The translations under genes and the position numbers were made by a program. Under the pieces are notes generated by a model, which ran no database searches, was not told where the DNA came from, and was given only the letters and a program-made list of their open reading frames with translations. From Scortum barcoo (lineage: Eukaryota > Chordata > Actinopteri > Centrarchiformes > Terapontidae): a stretch of 64,000 bases of DNA. Positions 42,301 through 50,088 of this stretch are shown here, piece after piece; position 1 is the first letter of the stretch; every line of letters starts with the position of its first letter. The stretch spans positions 23,340,176 through 23,404,175 of the forward strand of contig CM041533.1 of the NCBI GenBank assembly GCA_023238725.1, read 5' to 3'.

Positions 42301-45300
42301 TACAGAAGCTCCGACAATAGCTCCATCAGGATCCCATCTGGTTATTAAAAAGGGGCTTGGCATACATAAGGTGGATATCAAGCCATTTGGTAACCACTCT
42401 TCACGCCGGCCCTGTGAAAAGAGGCTCCAATGAAGAGAGAAAAACATGTTTGTCATGGTGAGGTGATCCCTCAAATTGTTATGAGAGATTAGAGTTTTCC
42501 CACTCCTTTCAGGGATCATTAGATTAGTTCCATGGAAATCCAATAATGCAGCCAATTAAGGCTGTAGATTGACTTACTGCAGCAGCTTAACCACCTACGG
42601 TACACAGAGATGCACACATATAGATGCAAGCAGTATGCACATACACCCAGTAGGGGATTTTCAGACTGGATCCGGGTTAGCTAAACTCCTCCCCCAAACA
42701 ACAATAGTCCAATCATAGCTTAGAAGCCATAACTTGGTACAGCAGGTCTGTCAAGGTTTGGATTTGTCCATATGCTGAAACTTTTTGTCAAATTATGCAT
42801 GACTAGAGCAGACCAAATCCATCTTTAAGGGTAGATTTTATCACAGGTAGCCTTGCTGGACTGCTGACGAAGAGCTACAATAGCTTCGTTGTTTGGACAC
42901 AGCCCTAGGTCAAATGTAGCTCTCTTCTTTGGGAATATGGAATAAAAGCCGTGGCGTCATGGGAGAAGAAAGCGTCCATTTGCCTGGCTGGAGCTCAAAG
43001 TCAATTACACAGCAGAGGCATGTAGCCTGCTGATATGATATACCAGTGCTCTAACCCAAGGCTTCTTCTGTGTTTGTTTTGTCTTTGTGTGTCTCACCTC
43101 TTTGTCTACCTCAAATTTTCTCCCTTGCTCCCTCTCTCCTTTTTCTCTTTCCCTTTATTTCCCCTGTGACATCTGCCCCCTTTCCCCCTTGTTCATCATT
43201 CTTTTTCCAATTTCTATCCTCTTCCTAATACCCTTTATTCCCGCTGCCACCCCTGTGCAGCGGTGAGTGCCCTGTCATTGTCGCTGCGCCGTCAGAAGCG
43301 CGATTCTCTGTCACCTCTGGAGGAGGACGACGTACGTGAGAACATCATAACGTACGACGACGAGGGCGGCGGAGAGGCCGACACCGCAGCCTTCGACATT
43401 GCCGCCCTTCAGAGCGCCCCGCACAGCTCACGCTCACGTGGCTACCGCACACTGGACAGCAGGAATGTGTAAGTGGGGGATACATATATGTAACACTACT
43501 TCTTTAATTACATGCAATCTCATTGCCAATTAAACGCTACAAGGAAGTCAAGAAGGAAACAAATTTACCCCTTCAGAGTAAAAGCTTTTATCTCAGTCCA
43601 GCACCAAATTGATCACCTTAAGTAACTGATCGAGCAGCAACTCCCAGGTCATAATCAGTCACTGATCAAACTGCTCAGACAGAAGGCTATCAAGCTTTGC
43701 AGTCCTCAGAGAGCACTTTGTTGTGCTCGTTTTGTTAAAGCTCGTTTATGTTCTGCCACATCAGAGAGCTGCTTGCACCCACTTTGATGTTCCTGTGAAA
43801 CATTGTTATTGCCTTTGGACCAATAATTAGCTCCGATGAATTCATGCAAGCCATATGGGGAGGCCATAAACAAGTACAAAGGCTGCTTTTAGTTTATCGA
43901 AAATTGCTTCTCGCAGTTTATGGAGGTGGACACAACAACACGAAAAACCCTCAAAATCTAATGCAATCCGCTGCAATGTCCCTGCAATAAATACTACCTT
44001 TGAGAAGTTGGTAATGTTTTATTTTGGATGACGCAGTGTCACAGAGGAGTGGATGGTTAAACTTAATGGTAACTTTGAAGCTGTAGTTTGTGCTTTAGTT
44101 GTATTGGATTGGGATTATTTTTTGCCCCCTCCTGAAAATACGTCTCGGGGGGTTTATCCTGACACTGAATTTCTGAATGAATTTCTGTGTGCACATCATG
44201 GGGATTAGTAAAGGTTGTAGCTATGAATGGAGCTTTCATAAGTGCATGATGTCATTAGGATTATTTTGGGCTTGGAGAAAACAATTGTTTTTAACAGAAG
44301 GCCTGCATTACAACAAGTTCTAACTGGGTCTTCATACTAGAAGCTAAAAGTCACGATCTCTTAGCCTTGACTTATCACTTTATTTGTTTTAAAATTCTAT
44401 CTACAGACATGCACCAACTTTATGCAAGTGCAAATTGAAATCACTGGAATACCAATTTAATATTATATTGCCCACCTGGATATTTTTTCCCATGGTAGAC
44501 AAACGGAAATACTGTGGAAATAACCACGGGCTAAAATACTTGTAAAACGACCAGTGATAATCTCTTAATGGAGGCTTTGCCTTATATCTTACAGACGTTA
44601 CGCCCATCGTACCCAAGAGAAAGGTCGCACCTATAGCTGGGCTCAGAATCCGGGTGTGGATCACAACTACTCAGGACCTGGAGGACCTCTCTATGGCCGC
44701 CTCTGTTACAGCAGCCACACCTTACCTGTTCTGCGCCGCACACCAGGGGGAACATTCGAACCAGGCCTGGCAGAGTTGGGATACCGCTTCCCTGGCGGCC
44801 AGCCGGACCACTCCCTGGTCATCCAGAACCAGGGGGCCATGGCCGGGCCGATGGAGTCCGGGGCGGTGTACGTCGCTCCCACGGACCTCAGCACGGGAAG
44901 CCGAACAGGGAGTCGCACAGGAAGCCGTGACGGGACTGCACCACAAAGCGGGGTTAGCACGTCGGATGGGGGGACGCCGAGGACCAGTGACAGCCAGGAG
45001 AGAGGAGGAGGGATGGGGACTGCAAGCAACTGCACAGAAGGGAGCAGTGAGGACAAGGTGAACCACAGTCAAGATGTGGACTGGGTAAGGATAAATGTGA
45101 CTCCACTTTTACACTGTGACACCATGGCAGCTCCAACTTTGCTACAGAGAATAATAAAGGAGTAAATGTTGTGCACTCTAAATTCAAGGAGTTATCTAAT
45201 CCAGTCTGCCCAGTCTTCAGAGAGATGATGGAGGATGCAGCATAGAAAATTAACATAGTTGTTGTTTACATAGCAGTGCTGTACGTAGCATCAAAGTTAA

Positions 45301-47205
45301 CAGTTTTATGCTTCAAGTAACAACGTCCTTTAATCTACATTGTGTGGGTTTGATATGAAACTGATATATGAATGGATTCTGTACTGCTTTGCAACACACT
45401 TTAACATATAGATGGATGGATGGATGGATGGATGGCTAAATGTTTCAGGAAGGAGAGAAAGTGATAGATGTTGTATTGAATAATGAATTAAATTGTGGAT
45501 AAATGACTTGATCAATGATAGATGGCTGCATTGGAGAACACATTAAAGATGAATGAATGTCTTGATTATTCAATTAAAGAAGCAAACAAGAAAGTAATTA
45601 AGCAAATATGAAATAATTATTAAGTTTGCGTTCAACCTCATATAGCATATTATTGCAGTGATTTCAACGCCATAATGTTTTTAATCACTGTACGGTCATG
45701 GCTATGTGCAGGACAATGCAGGGAGAAGATGATGATTCAGACATATCAGCACATTTATGTCCTGCTGTTCATTATCTTTTCTATGTTTTGTTTTATTTAT
45801 TAGGCCATTGCGAGGCTCTCTGGCCCCTTCTTTATTTAATTTTCAAATATTTTATCTCTCGATCACTTCCCTCTCCATCTCCCTCTCACAGTGCAGTGTT
45901 AGCTCATTTTAGTGTTCAATTAATATCTATGGCTTCTTCCAACTCTGCTCTTTCTTCCACCCTGTTCTGCTCAATGTCTGTCTCTCCCTCGTCTCAATCA
46001 TTTTTTTATCATCACCATCTCCCGCTTTTCCTCCATTTGGGTGCTATGTCATCACCCTCCCGCAATTCTCTGCTTTATTATGGCCCTTATAAAATGATCC
46101 CTCATCCCATTTTGTGTCTGTGTAACCAAACCTAACAGTGCCACACCCTACCCCAGCCCCGTACTGAAACCACTCGTGCTCGCCTACGTTCCCTCCAGGT
46201 GCAGTCGGAGACGTTGCCCAGGGAGCACAACCTCGTCATGACCCGATCCGGCTCCATGATGGGCCAGGGTCACGGCGGGGGAGGCTGGGTGTGCGACTCG
46301 GCCACCCTCCCTATGGCGGGACGCAGGGCCTCCCGCGGCGGCTTGTCCCCGAAACGCACGTACGTGCTCCGGCCAGGCTGAATCTGACTCCAGCGGAGGA
46401 GGAGGGGGAAGCGGTGGAGGGGAGGGGAGGGGGAGGGGGAGGGGGAAACGGAAGTGGGGGCGCCTCCACAGATGGACAACAGCAACCTGCCAGTGGACGC
46501 AACTACGCCACTGTCCTGCAGGGGGAGGTGTCTGGACAAAGAGACTACCCGGGCAGCTTGGGGAGAGGAGGACTGGAGATGGGGAGCAACTTTGTGGTGG
46601 CGAGGCCAGACAGGGAGGGAGGAGGGATATCTTCTGTCTACCCAGAAGCAGCTGGCTTTATTGGGGACTGGCGAGATCGGGTGGGTCTGGGGGGCTATGT
46701 TTTGGGCAGGAGGGATATGACCCCCCAGCTTTTTCCCTTCCCAGGCCAGCCTCGGGGAGCCTACGGCGGAGTGATGGGCTTTGGGGCCGGCTGGGTTCCA
46801 GGGATGGAGGCTGCCAGAGGAGCACCGGGGTCTGGGGGTCCCTCCTTGGCACTGAGGGTGGGTGAGTTCTTACGCCTGCGTCTTGCCCAGGTCACGTTTG
46901 ACCCATCACAGCCTCCGTACGACTCTGTGCAGGTGTACGGCCTGGAAGGCACAGGGTCCCGGGCTGGATCCCTCAGCTCGCTCGAAAGCGAAGGAGAAAA
47001 GGATGCAGAGAAGGAGGAGTGGGGAGCAGGGCTAGAAGAGTGGGGTCCCCAGTTCCAGAAATTAGCCCAACTCTTCAAAGAAAGGGAGAAAGAGAGGGAA
47101 GACAAGGAAAAGGATGAGGAGGGTGCCAAAAAGGAGAAGGAAAAGAACGAGGAGACAGAGAAAAAGGAGGGAGGAGAGCAGGCTGGAGAAGAGGGGGAAG
47201 ACTGA
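20130..47205 (+). CDS. cdh24: Type II classical cadherin, CDH24-like (3' nine exons; joined span)
   Basis: Calcium-dependent homophilic cell adhesion receptor of the plasma membrane; its tail binds p120- and beta-catenin. The coding parts are 20130-20311, 31251-31507, 32504-32640, 35715-35836, 38052-38169, 41085-41405, 43261-43468, 44595-45084 and 46199-47205, all joined by GT..AG introns with compatible phases up to the last exon. Visible in order: EC3, EC4, EC5, a Cys-containing membrane-proximal segment, a transmembrane helix, the juxtamembrane motif VRENIITYDDEGGGE, a long non-family insert, and the C-terminal motif PPYDSVQVYG...SLSSLES...WGPQFQKLAQLF. Compared from memory with human type II cadherins, EC3-EC5 and the motif DRDEGGN fit CDH24 best; CDH22 has a different juxtamembrane sequence. 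The N-terminal exons lie upstream of the window. The last exon contains a frame conflict (see the findings). Type II cadherin is certain; the CDH24 assignment is likely and rests on recall only. Confidence 0.8.
21514..21798. repeat. Teleost interspersed repeat ('ccatccattttctat' family)
   Basis: The block opens with 'ccatccatccattttctata', continues through 'caattaacctaac', 'cctgcatgtcttttgga' and 'acccagagagaaccc', and ends with 'gaggcggcagtgctaacc' and 'actacaccactgtgccac'. This is the consensus order of a very common fish repeat. It is nearly full length, with a small internal duplication ('attaacctaac' twice). Confidence 0.75.
22621..22900. mobile_element. MITE-like element with terminal inverted repeats
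   Basis: The left end reads ggagaccctaaggggac-g-tgcaaaaa. The right end, on the opposite strand, reads ggagcccctaaggggac-at-gtgcaaaaa. The inverted repeats run for about 30 bases, including an A-run at the left and a T-run at the right. The 280-bp unit has no coding potential. Just inside the left end 'tgctcatgagaaagttt' occurs twice in tandem. A target-site duplication is not clear. Confidence 0.7.
23920..24430. repeat. Polypurine (AG-rich) tract
   Basis: About 500 bases of A/G-dominated sequence on the + strand (gagagag, ggagggaagaggg, aaaaaagtaaaaaagg). The minus-strand Leu/Ser/Phe-rich open frames are composition artefacts. Confidence 0.65.
25500..25870. repeat. Polypurine (G/A-rich) tract
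   Basis: About 370 bases of G/A-dominated sequence (gggagggaggatggggg, ggaggaaggcag). No gene is supported. Confidence 0.6.
26179..26201. repeat. (CA)n microsatellite
   Basis: About eleven perfect CA units. Confidence 0.85.
27352..27386. repeat. (GA)n microsatellite
   Basis: About fifteen GA units with one early interruption, within a purine-rich stretch that extends to about 27545. Confidence 0.9.
29692..29727. repeat. (CA)n microsatellite with TCA interruptions
   Basis: CA repeats punctuated by 'actcacac' units. Confidence 0.8.
30240..30860. other. G-poor, A/C-rich block with strong strand skew
   Basis: Over about 600 bases the + strand is rich in A and C and conspicuously poor in G, with recurring 'aacatcaac', 'caacaac' and 'cctacatctacat' words. 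It is neither a simple microsatellite nor a repeat I recognise. No convincing coding frame is present; the minus-strand 91-codon frame (30221-30496) is Val/Trp/Ser-rich with no motif. Confidence 0.5.
31251..31507 (+). CDS. cdh24: Cadherin exon: end of EC3 and start of EC4
   Basis: The acceptor is gcccccacccccag and the donor is gtagag. The exon enters in phase 0 and leaves after two bases of a codon (AG/A). It encodes VDYESRSSYSF, the segment NPIVDPRFLRRGPFKDRASI and the EC3-EC4 linker DADEPPRF, then the first EC4 strands (YHMDVSENCPPACTVGRVSA-VDPDTG). RRGPFKD and the DADEPP linker are hallmarks of type II EC3/EC4, and SYSF plus LRRGPFKD match human CDH24 closely as I remember it. The length of 257 nt is one codon more than the usual 254. 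An unusual pair of cysteines (ENCPPACTVG) lies where most relatives have none. Confidence 0.92.
31508..32503 (+). other. cdh24: Intron within EC4 (1.0 kb)
   Basis: GT..AG intron that interrupts an arginine codon in phase 2. It carries a teleost repeat copy at about 31658-31782. The rest is unremarkable AT-rich sequence and a C/T-rich stretch before the acceptor. Confidence 0.85.
31658..31782. repeat. Teleost interspersed repeat ('gctaagctaagctaac' family)
   Basis: The words 'cgtgctaagctaagctaac', 'gaatggtatcagtcttctc' and 'gaagaaagcaaataag', then 'tttcccaaaattttcc' and 'tttaag', follow the recalled order of a widespread fish repeat whose end reads 'aaatgtcgaactattccttt'. The copy is partial and diverged. 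Confidence 0.6.
32504..32640 (+). CDS. cdh24: Cadherin exon: second part of EC4
   Basis: The acceptor is tcttttcccag and the donor is gtcaga. The length is exactly 137 nt, the standard size I remember for this exon in type II cadherins. It encodes FSIDPQSDPEALFRITPDTG, then LITTAMELDREREHWHNITV and IATQR. The LDRE calcium motif and an NIT sequon are present. SDPE, HNITV and WHN match CDH24. The exon enters in phase 2 and leaves in phase 1. Confidence 0.93.
32641..35714 (+). other. cdh24: Intron at the EC4 end (3.1 kb)
   Basis: GT..AG phase-1 intron. A short CA/CT-rich stretch lies at about 35265-35325. Otherwise I see only AT-rich sequence without exons or recognisable repeats. Confidence 0.85.
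35715..35836 (+). CDS. cdh24: Cadherin exon: EC4-EC5 linker and EC5 start
   Basis: The acceptor is ggctctttcag and the donor is CAG/gtcagt. The length is exactly 122 nt, as in other type II cadherins. It encodes PSQVSRVLVAIETLDLNDNA followed by PELDRQYTTAMCDSSTVGQ. LDLNDNAPEL is the calcium-binding linker (LDxNDNAPxL), and the cysteine in AMCDS matches the conserved EC5 cysteine (F-V/I-CD/ES) of type II cadherins. It leaves in phase 0. Confidence 0.94.
35837..38051 (+). other. cdh24: Intron in EC5 (2.2 kb)
   Basis: GT..AG intron between phase-0 borders. An interrupted CA-type microsatellite lies at about 37950-37995, just upstream of the CT-rich acceptor region. No other element is recognised. 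Confidence 0.85.
38052..38169 (+). CDS. cdh24: Cadherin exon: EC5 middle
   Basis: The acceptor is ctgtgtttcag and the donor is gtgggc. The length is exactly 118 nt, as in the family. It encodes VVQVLRAIDRDEGGNDSTVY followed by FSIPPESSAALNFSIRDSG. RAIDRDEGGN corresponds to RALDRDEVGN of CDH24; NDS and NFS are sequons. It leaves in phase 1. The frame stays open past the donor only because the intron start is pyrimidine-rich. Confidence 0.93.
38170..41084 (+). other. cdh24: Intron in EC5 (2.9 kb), starting with a long C/T tract
   Basis: The first 370 bases (to about 38540) are strongly C/T-rich with long T-runs. The rest is AT-rich and has no recognised repeat or exon. The acceptor is tttgtccccccag. 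Confidence 0.85.
41085..41405 (+). CDS. cdh24: Cadherin exon: EC5 end, membrane-proximal insert, first part of TM helix
   Basis: The acceptor is tttgtccccccag and the donor is gtaaat; it enters and leaves in phase 1. EC5 ends with STGTVTVSVCPC, matching the conserved V-C-x-C before the membrane. Between this and the next cysteine (about 41318) lies a charged segment rich in Lys, Glu and Trp (41240-41314). It is not in the family, and it makes the exon 321 nt instead of the usual 252. After VCLP the sequence GLSTAALLAILACVATLL begins the transmembrane helix, corresponding to GLSTGALLAI of CDH24. Part of the insert could be cleavage-prone or disordered; that is inference. Confidence 0.92.
41406..43260 (+). 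other. cdh24: Intron inside the TM-helix codons (1.9 kb)
   Basis: Phase-1 GT..AG intron at the position usual for type II cadherins. It holds a Tc1-like fragment at about 41975-42170. Its last 140 bases are pyrimidine-rich. The unrecognised block 42235-42560 is complex sequence without repeats. Confidence 0.85.
41975..42170 (-). mobile_element. Tc1-like transposon fragment
   Basis: 'ggggcattatcattctggag' followed by 'gaaggtgatcatgcagagtg' resembles a recalled fish Tc1-like stretch ('gggggcattgtcatcctgg', 'aaggtgatcactcagaac'). It is related to the remnant at 14690-15365 and keeps the same orientation. It is short and heavily diverged. Confidence 0.4.
43261..43468 (+). CDS. cdh24: Cadherin exon: end of TM helix and p120-catenin-binding juxtamembrane region
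   Basis: The acceptor is ccacccctgtgcag; the donor is gtaagt at 43469. It starts with the end of the helix, then the stop-transfer SLRRQKRD, then LEEDDVRENIITYDDEGGGE and ADTAAFDIAALQ, the canonical p120 (delta)-catenin-binding core of type II cadherins. CDH22 has NVIKYNDEGGGE instead, which argues against that gene. After ALQ the sequence departs from the family (SAPHSSRSRGYRTLDSRNV). The exon leaves in phase 2, where type II genes normally continue in one final exon. Confidence 0.93.
43469..44594 (+). other. cdh24: Intron in the cytoplasmic coding region (1.1 kb)
   Basis: Phase-2 GT..AG intron. I see only AT-rich sequence with no repeat I recognise. Confidence 0.8.
44595..45084 (+). CDS. 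cdh24: Cadherin exon: novel cytoplasmic insert, part 1
   Basis: The acceptor is atatcttacag and the donor is TGG/gtaagg. The frame is open for 163 codons and joins both phases correctly (in phase 2, out phase 0), with GC-rich third positions, so it looks like true coding sequence. It starts RYAHRTQEKGRTYSW. Aromatic and proline-rich patches follow (YSSHTLPVLRRTPGG, GYRFPGGQPDHSLV), then three tandem TGSR units at 44893-44928 and a Ser/Gly/Thr-rich low-complexity end. I know of no such segment in classical cadherins. It is predicted to be disordered and cytosolic by composition. It could be exon-skipped in some transcripts, but skipping 490 nt would shift the frame. Confidence 0.75.
45085..46198 (+). 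other. cdh24: Intron in the cytoplasmic coding region (1.1 kb)
   Basis: Phase-0 GT..AG intron. It contains an (ATGG)n microsatellite at 45411-45435 and a C/T-rich half before the acceptor. No extra exon is obvious. Confidence 0.75.
45411..45435. repeat. (GATG)n tetranucleotide microsatellite
   Basis: About six perfect tetranucleotide units. Confidence 0.9.
46199..47205 (+). CDS. cdh24: Cadherin terminal exon: novel insert part 2 and beta-catenin-binding tail, with a frame conflict
   Basis: The acceptor is acgttccctccag. From the incoming phase 0 the frame gives 60 codons (VQSETLPREHNLVMTRSG... to TYVLRPG) and stops with TGA at 46379-46381. The conserved tail lies in the frame shifted by two (codons starting at 46201 modulo 3) and is open to TGA at 47203-47205. 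It carries VGEFLRLRLAQ, PPYDSVQVYGLEGTGSRAGS, LSSLES and EEWGPQFQKLAQLF, the beta-catenin-binding region. After LAQLF, where the family normally ends within a few residues, about 42 Lys/Glu-rich residues follow. A one-base indel in assembly or allele, a small unrecognised intron, or a real alternative short C-terminus could explain the conflict. The intervening (GGGGA)n-like run at 46400-46450 encodes polyglycine. Confidence 0.8.
46394..46455. repeat. GGA/GGGGA-rich low-complexity run in the terminal exon
   Basis: Repeated gga and gggga units encode polyglycine in the downstream frame. Such G-rich runs are slippage-prone. The stop codon in the incoming frame precedes this run. Confidence 0.8.
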
Positions 47206-49430
47206 GGAAGGATATAAATTAAACAAATAGGGGCAAAGGGGGTAAGAGAGGAAGGGAGGGAATAGGAGGATGATGAAAAGGCAACCAGAGCTAGAATAAT
47301 GTGAAGAGAAGTTAAAGGAGAGAAAGATGAAGAGGCAAAGTAATAAAAAGAGACAGAGAAAAATGAGCCTAGGGAGGATGGAGAATGCGAGGGCAGGGGA
47401 GGGAGTGATTGATGTAATTTAAAGCAATAAGTGTTGAAACGCTGATATGGTTGAGCACAGATACTGAGACAATGCAGAGGCTGCTTCTGCTTGGGGCAGC
47501 AACAATTTGTTAAACGCTTTGGACAAAGAAAAACAACCCAAACATCCAAGACTCGATTTAAATCAACTCTCACGTATGGAATGAGAAACAGCGGGAAACA
47601 AGAAGGAAGACGTTTCTCGTCTCGCATACGTCGGCCTGCTCTTTGTGTCTGCATGTGTGTTTGTGTGTGTATGTGTGCATGTGCGTGTGTGTGTGCGATA
47701 AACCTGTGATGGAATACGAATGTGCGAGCGAAAGTACATATACGCACTTGTCTGCGCGATCGTCTGCGTGTGCATATTTAACAAAGATGGAGCGAGAGTA
47801 ACAGGGAGAAACCATTTAACCCAGAGACGGTGTAAAGATGAGGCCGGTGACTGATGATAAAACGCTGTAACACTGGTTTTCGGGACGATGTGCAAGAGTA
47901 AACATTTAACAAAGAAGTTTAGAAACTGGGATATCACACAGGGGATAAAATATATATTTGAATATAAAGTGAAGGGGACAGAGGATGGATATATAGAGAG
48001 AGAAACGGGGAAGTGAGACGATTGTACAGAAACTGTTACTTTTTATTCCATCTGCAGTGGCAGAAAAGTGAATTATTCAGCTCACTACTTCATTCCAAAT
48101 GAAAATGATGAATCATTTAAATCCTGCAAAAGATTCTCCCTCCTCTCAGCCCACAAGGAAAACAGACATTGTGAAAAATTTAAATGATTTAGGGATGTGA
48201 TCCCCCAACCAACCCCCCCTCCAAAGCCCTCTCCACCGCCACCACCTCCCTCACCCACCCCACCCTTCAGCTTTTTGTAGTTGAGTGTTGGTATGTTTAC
48301 AAAGATTCACACACAAACACACACACAGACACAAAAGAACTGATGAACACCACAAGGCTTTGATTGTACTACAATATAGTATAAACGCAAAAGTATTCCA
48401 TCTACTATGTGGAGTAATAATGACTCTATTATTGATCTCTTAAATGTTTTTATGAAAGGAGTCCCCTATTTTATACACACATCTCCCCCTGTAGTCTCAC
48501 TTGACACATCCTTGAGGACAAAGTATGCATGATTTTTGAAAACAACAACAACAAAAAACCTAAAAATGCAATCAATTCCACTTTGAACACTCGTACTGCC
48601 CAAATGAAAATGCCCATAGATGTGTAATGAAATCAAAGGGGAACAACACCACAGAGACAGGCTTTTTGTTCTTATTAAAGGTCAGGATGCAAATGAGCTG
48701 GAGTTTTCAGCTGGAATGCACTTTTATACTGTGTGATGTTCAATAATAGATAACGAATAATGTCAAAGATTACAGTTGTTTTATAAGATGTCAATTAAAC
48801 AAAAGATACAATGTTTGACTGTATGTAAAAGCATTTCAAATGTAAATACCACTGAATATTATTGCTAAAAGAGAGTATATAAAATGTGTAAAAAAAAAAA
48901 TCTAAAACAGAAATTACATGTCCAAATGGAGCACTGTTGGGACTGTCTGTATGTACTGTAGATTAGAAATGGATTTACTGAGCTGGACGTTAACAGCCTC
49001 CTGGACTGAAAACAACACCATGTATTAAACATCTGTGTAGTAAGTGAACAGGTTCGGGTTTGTTTTGTGCTAGCTCTTGTCTGAGATGGACAAGCTGAGG
49101 ATTCAATTATATATGTGTCCTCTGGCAGAAGGGTGTTGTGCAAAATATTCGTTACAGAGAGCCCCAGAACTGTCCTAGCGAGGAACCAATTTGATGAAAA
49201 TCAAATGGAGTGAGGAGAAATTCCCCTAATGGGCATACAATGCAAAATCACTGTTTTCCCTAAAATCTGGATTATTGTTCTGCAGAAGTTGAATAATGCA
49301 CTAAAATGGAATTTGTAATAGGTTTCAAGGACAGCTCTGTCATTAGTGTACACTGCCTGAGAGATATGAAACAAAGTTTTATAGGCCGTTACTCATCTCT
49401 AGGAGTTAAAATAAAGTTTACATTGAAGAG
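47206..49430 (+). other. cdh24: 3'UTR and flank of the cadherin gene (end uncertain)
   Basis: The first 200 bases after the stop stay purine-rich, like the end of the coding region. TG-rich sequence lies at 47650-47695, then AT-rich sequence. AATAAA hexamers occur at 47342-47347 and 49410-49415; I cannot tell which is used. The C-rich block 48200-48270 and the CA stretch at 48310-48330 are simple sequence. Confidence 0.5.
49410..49415 (+). terminator. Candidate polyadenylation signal AATAAA
   Basis: A canonical hexamer 2.2 kb after the cadherin stop. There is no transcript evidence; the earlier hexamer at 47342 is an alternative. Confidence 0.3.
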
Positions 49431-50088
49431 TAAGATTTTTAATAGGAGTACGGAAAAGTGACTGTCCATCAAATTTCACCTTTCATGCATTTCAGGCAAT
49501 GCTTACCAATGACTGTATTCATATAAACATTATAAGCAAAGAAAAATGCTCTATTTTTGTGGACTAATAATCTAAAACAGAATTATCTGAGTCCAGAGGG
49601 GAATTTAGCCACATACCCTAACCAGTGTGAATGTCTTTGGTGTGCCATCACAGAAATGTCACCTTTTATCACTGGTTCACTGTTAAAACCACCCACATAA
49701 GTCAAGCTGCCAGCTTTGCTAGTGTTTGCTACTGTCAACACTTACTTAACCTATCAGGAAGTCAGGCTTCACACTGGCCGAAATGAAACCCATAAACACC
49801 TCTGTACCCTTTACCTGAGCCACAGACTTGTCCATACAGTGCCACTGCGCAGACTGGATGGTGTCAGGATCAATGTACAAATACCGCACAATAACTGGTG
49901 AAGAGAGGGGGGTGCAGAACCTCAGGGGGGGGGATCTGGGTTCTAATTATTTTTGGATTGTCAACAATACTTCCATGCTGTAAAGCTACCTAAACCTTTC
50001 ATCATATGTAACACCCGGTGTAATCCAAAGTGGCAAGTCACATTAGCTATGAGACACTTCAAAGTAATATACTGTGTGCCAACCTTAA

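Noticed and set aside
46761..47747. 328-codon minus-strand open frame opposite the cadherin terminal exon
   Set aside because: It is a Ser/Pro/Phe-rich shadow of the Gly/Glu/Lys-rich coding strand, which carries the conserved catenin-binding motif.
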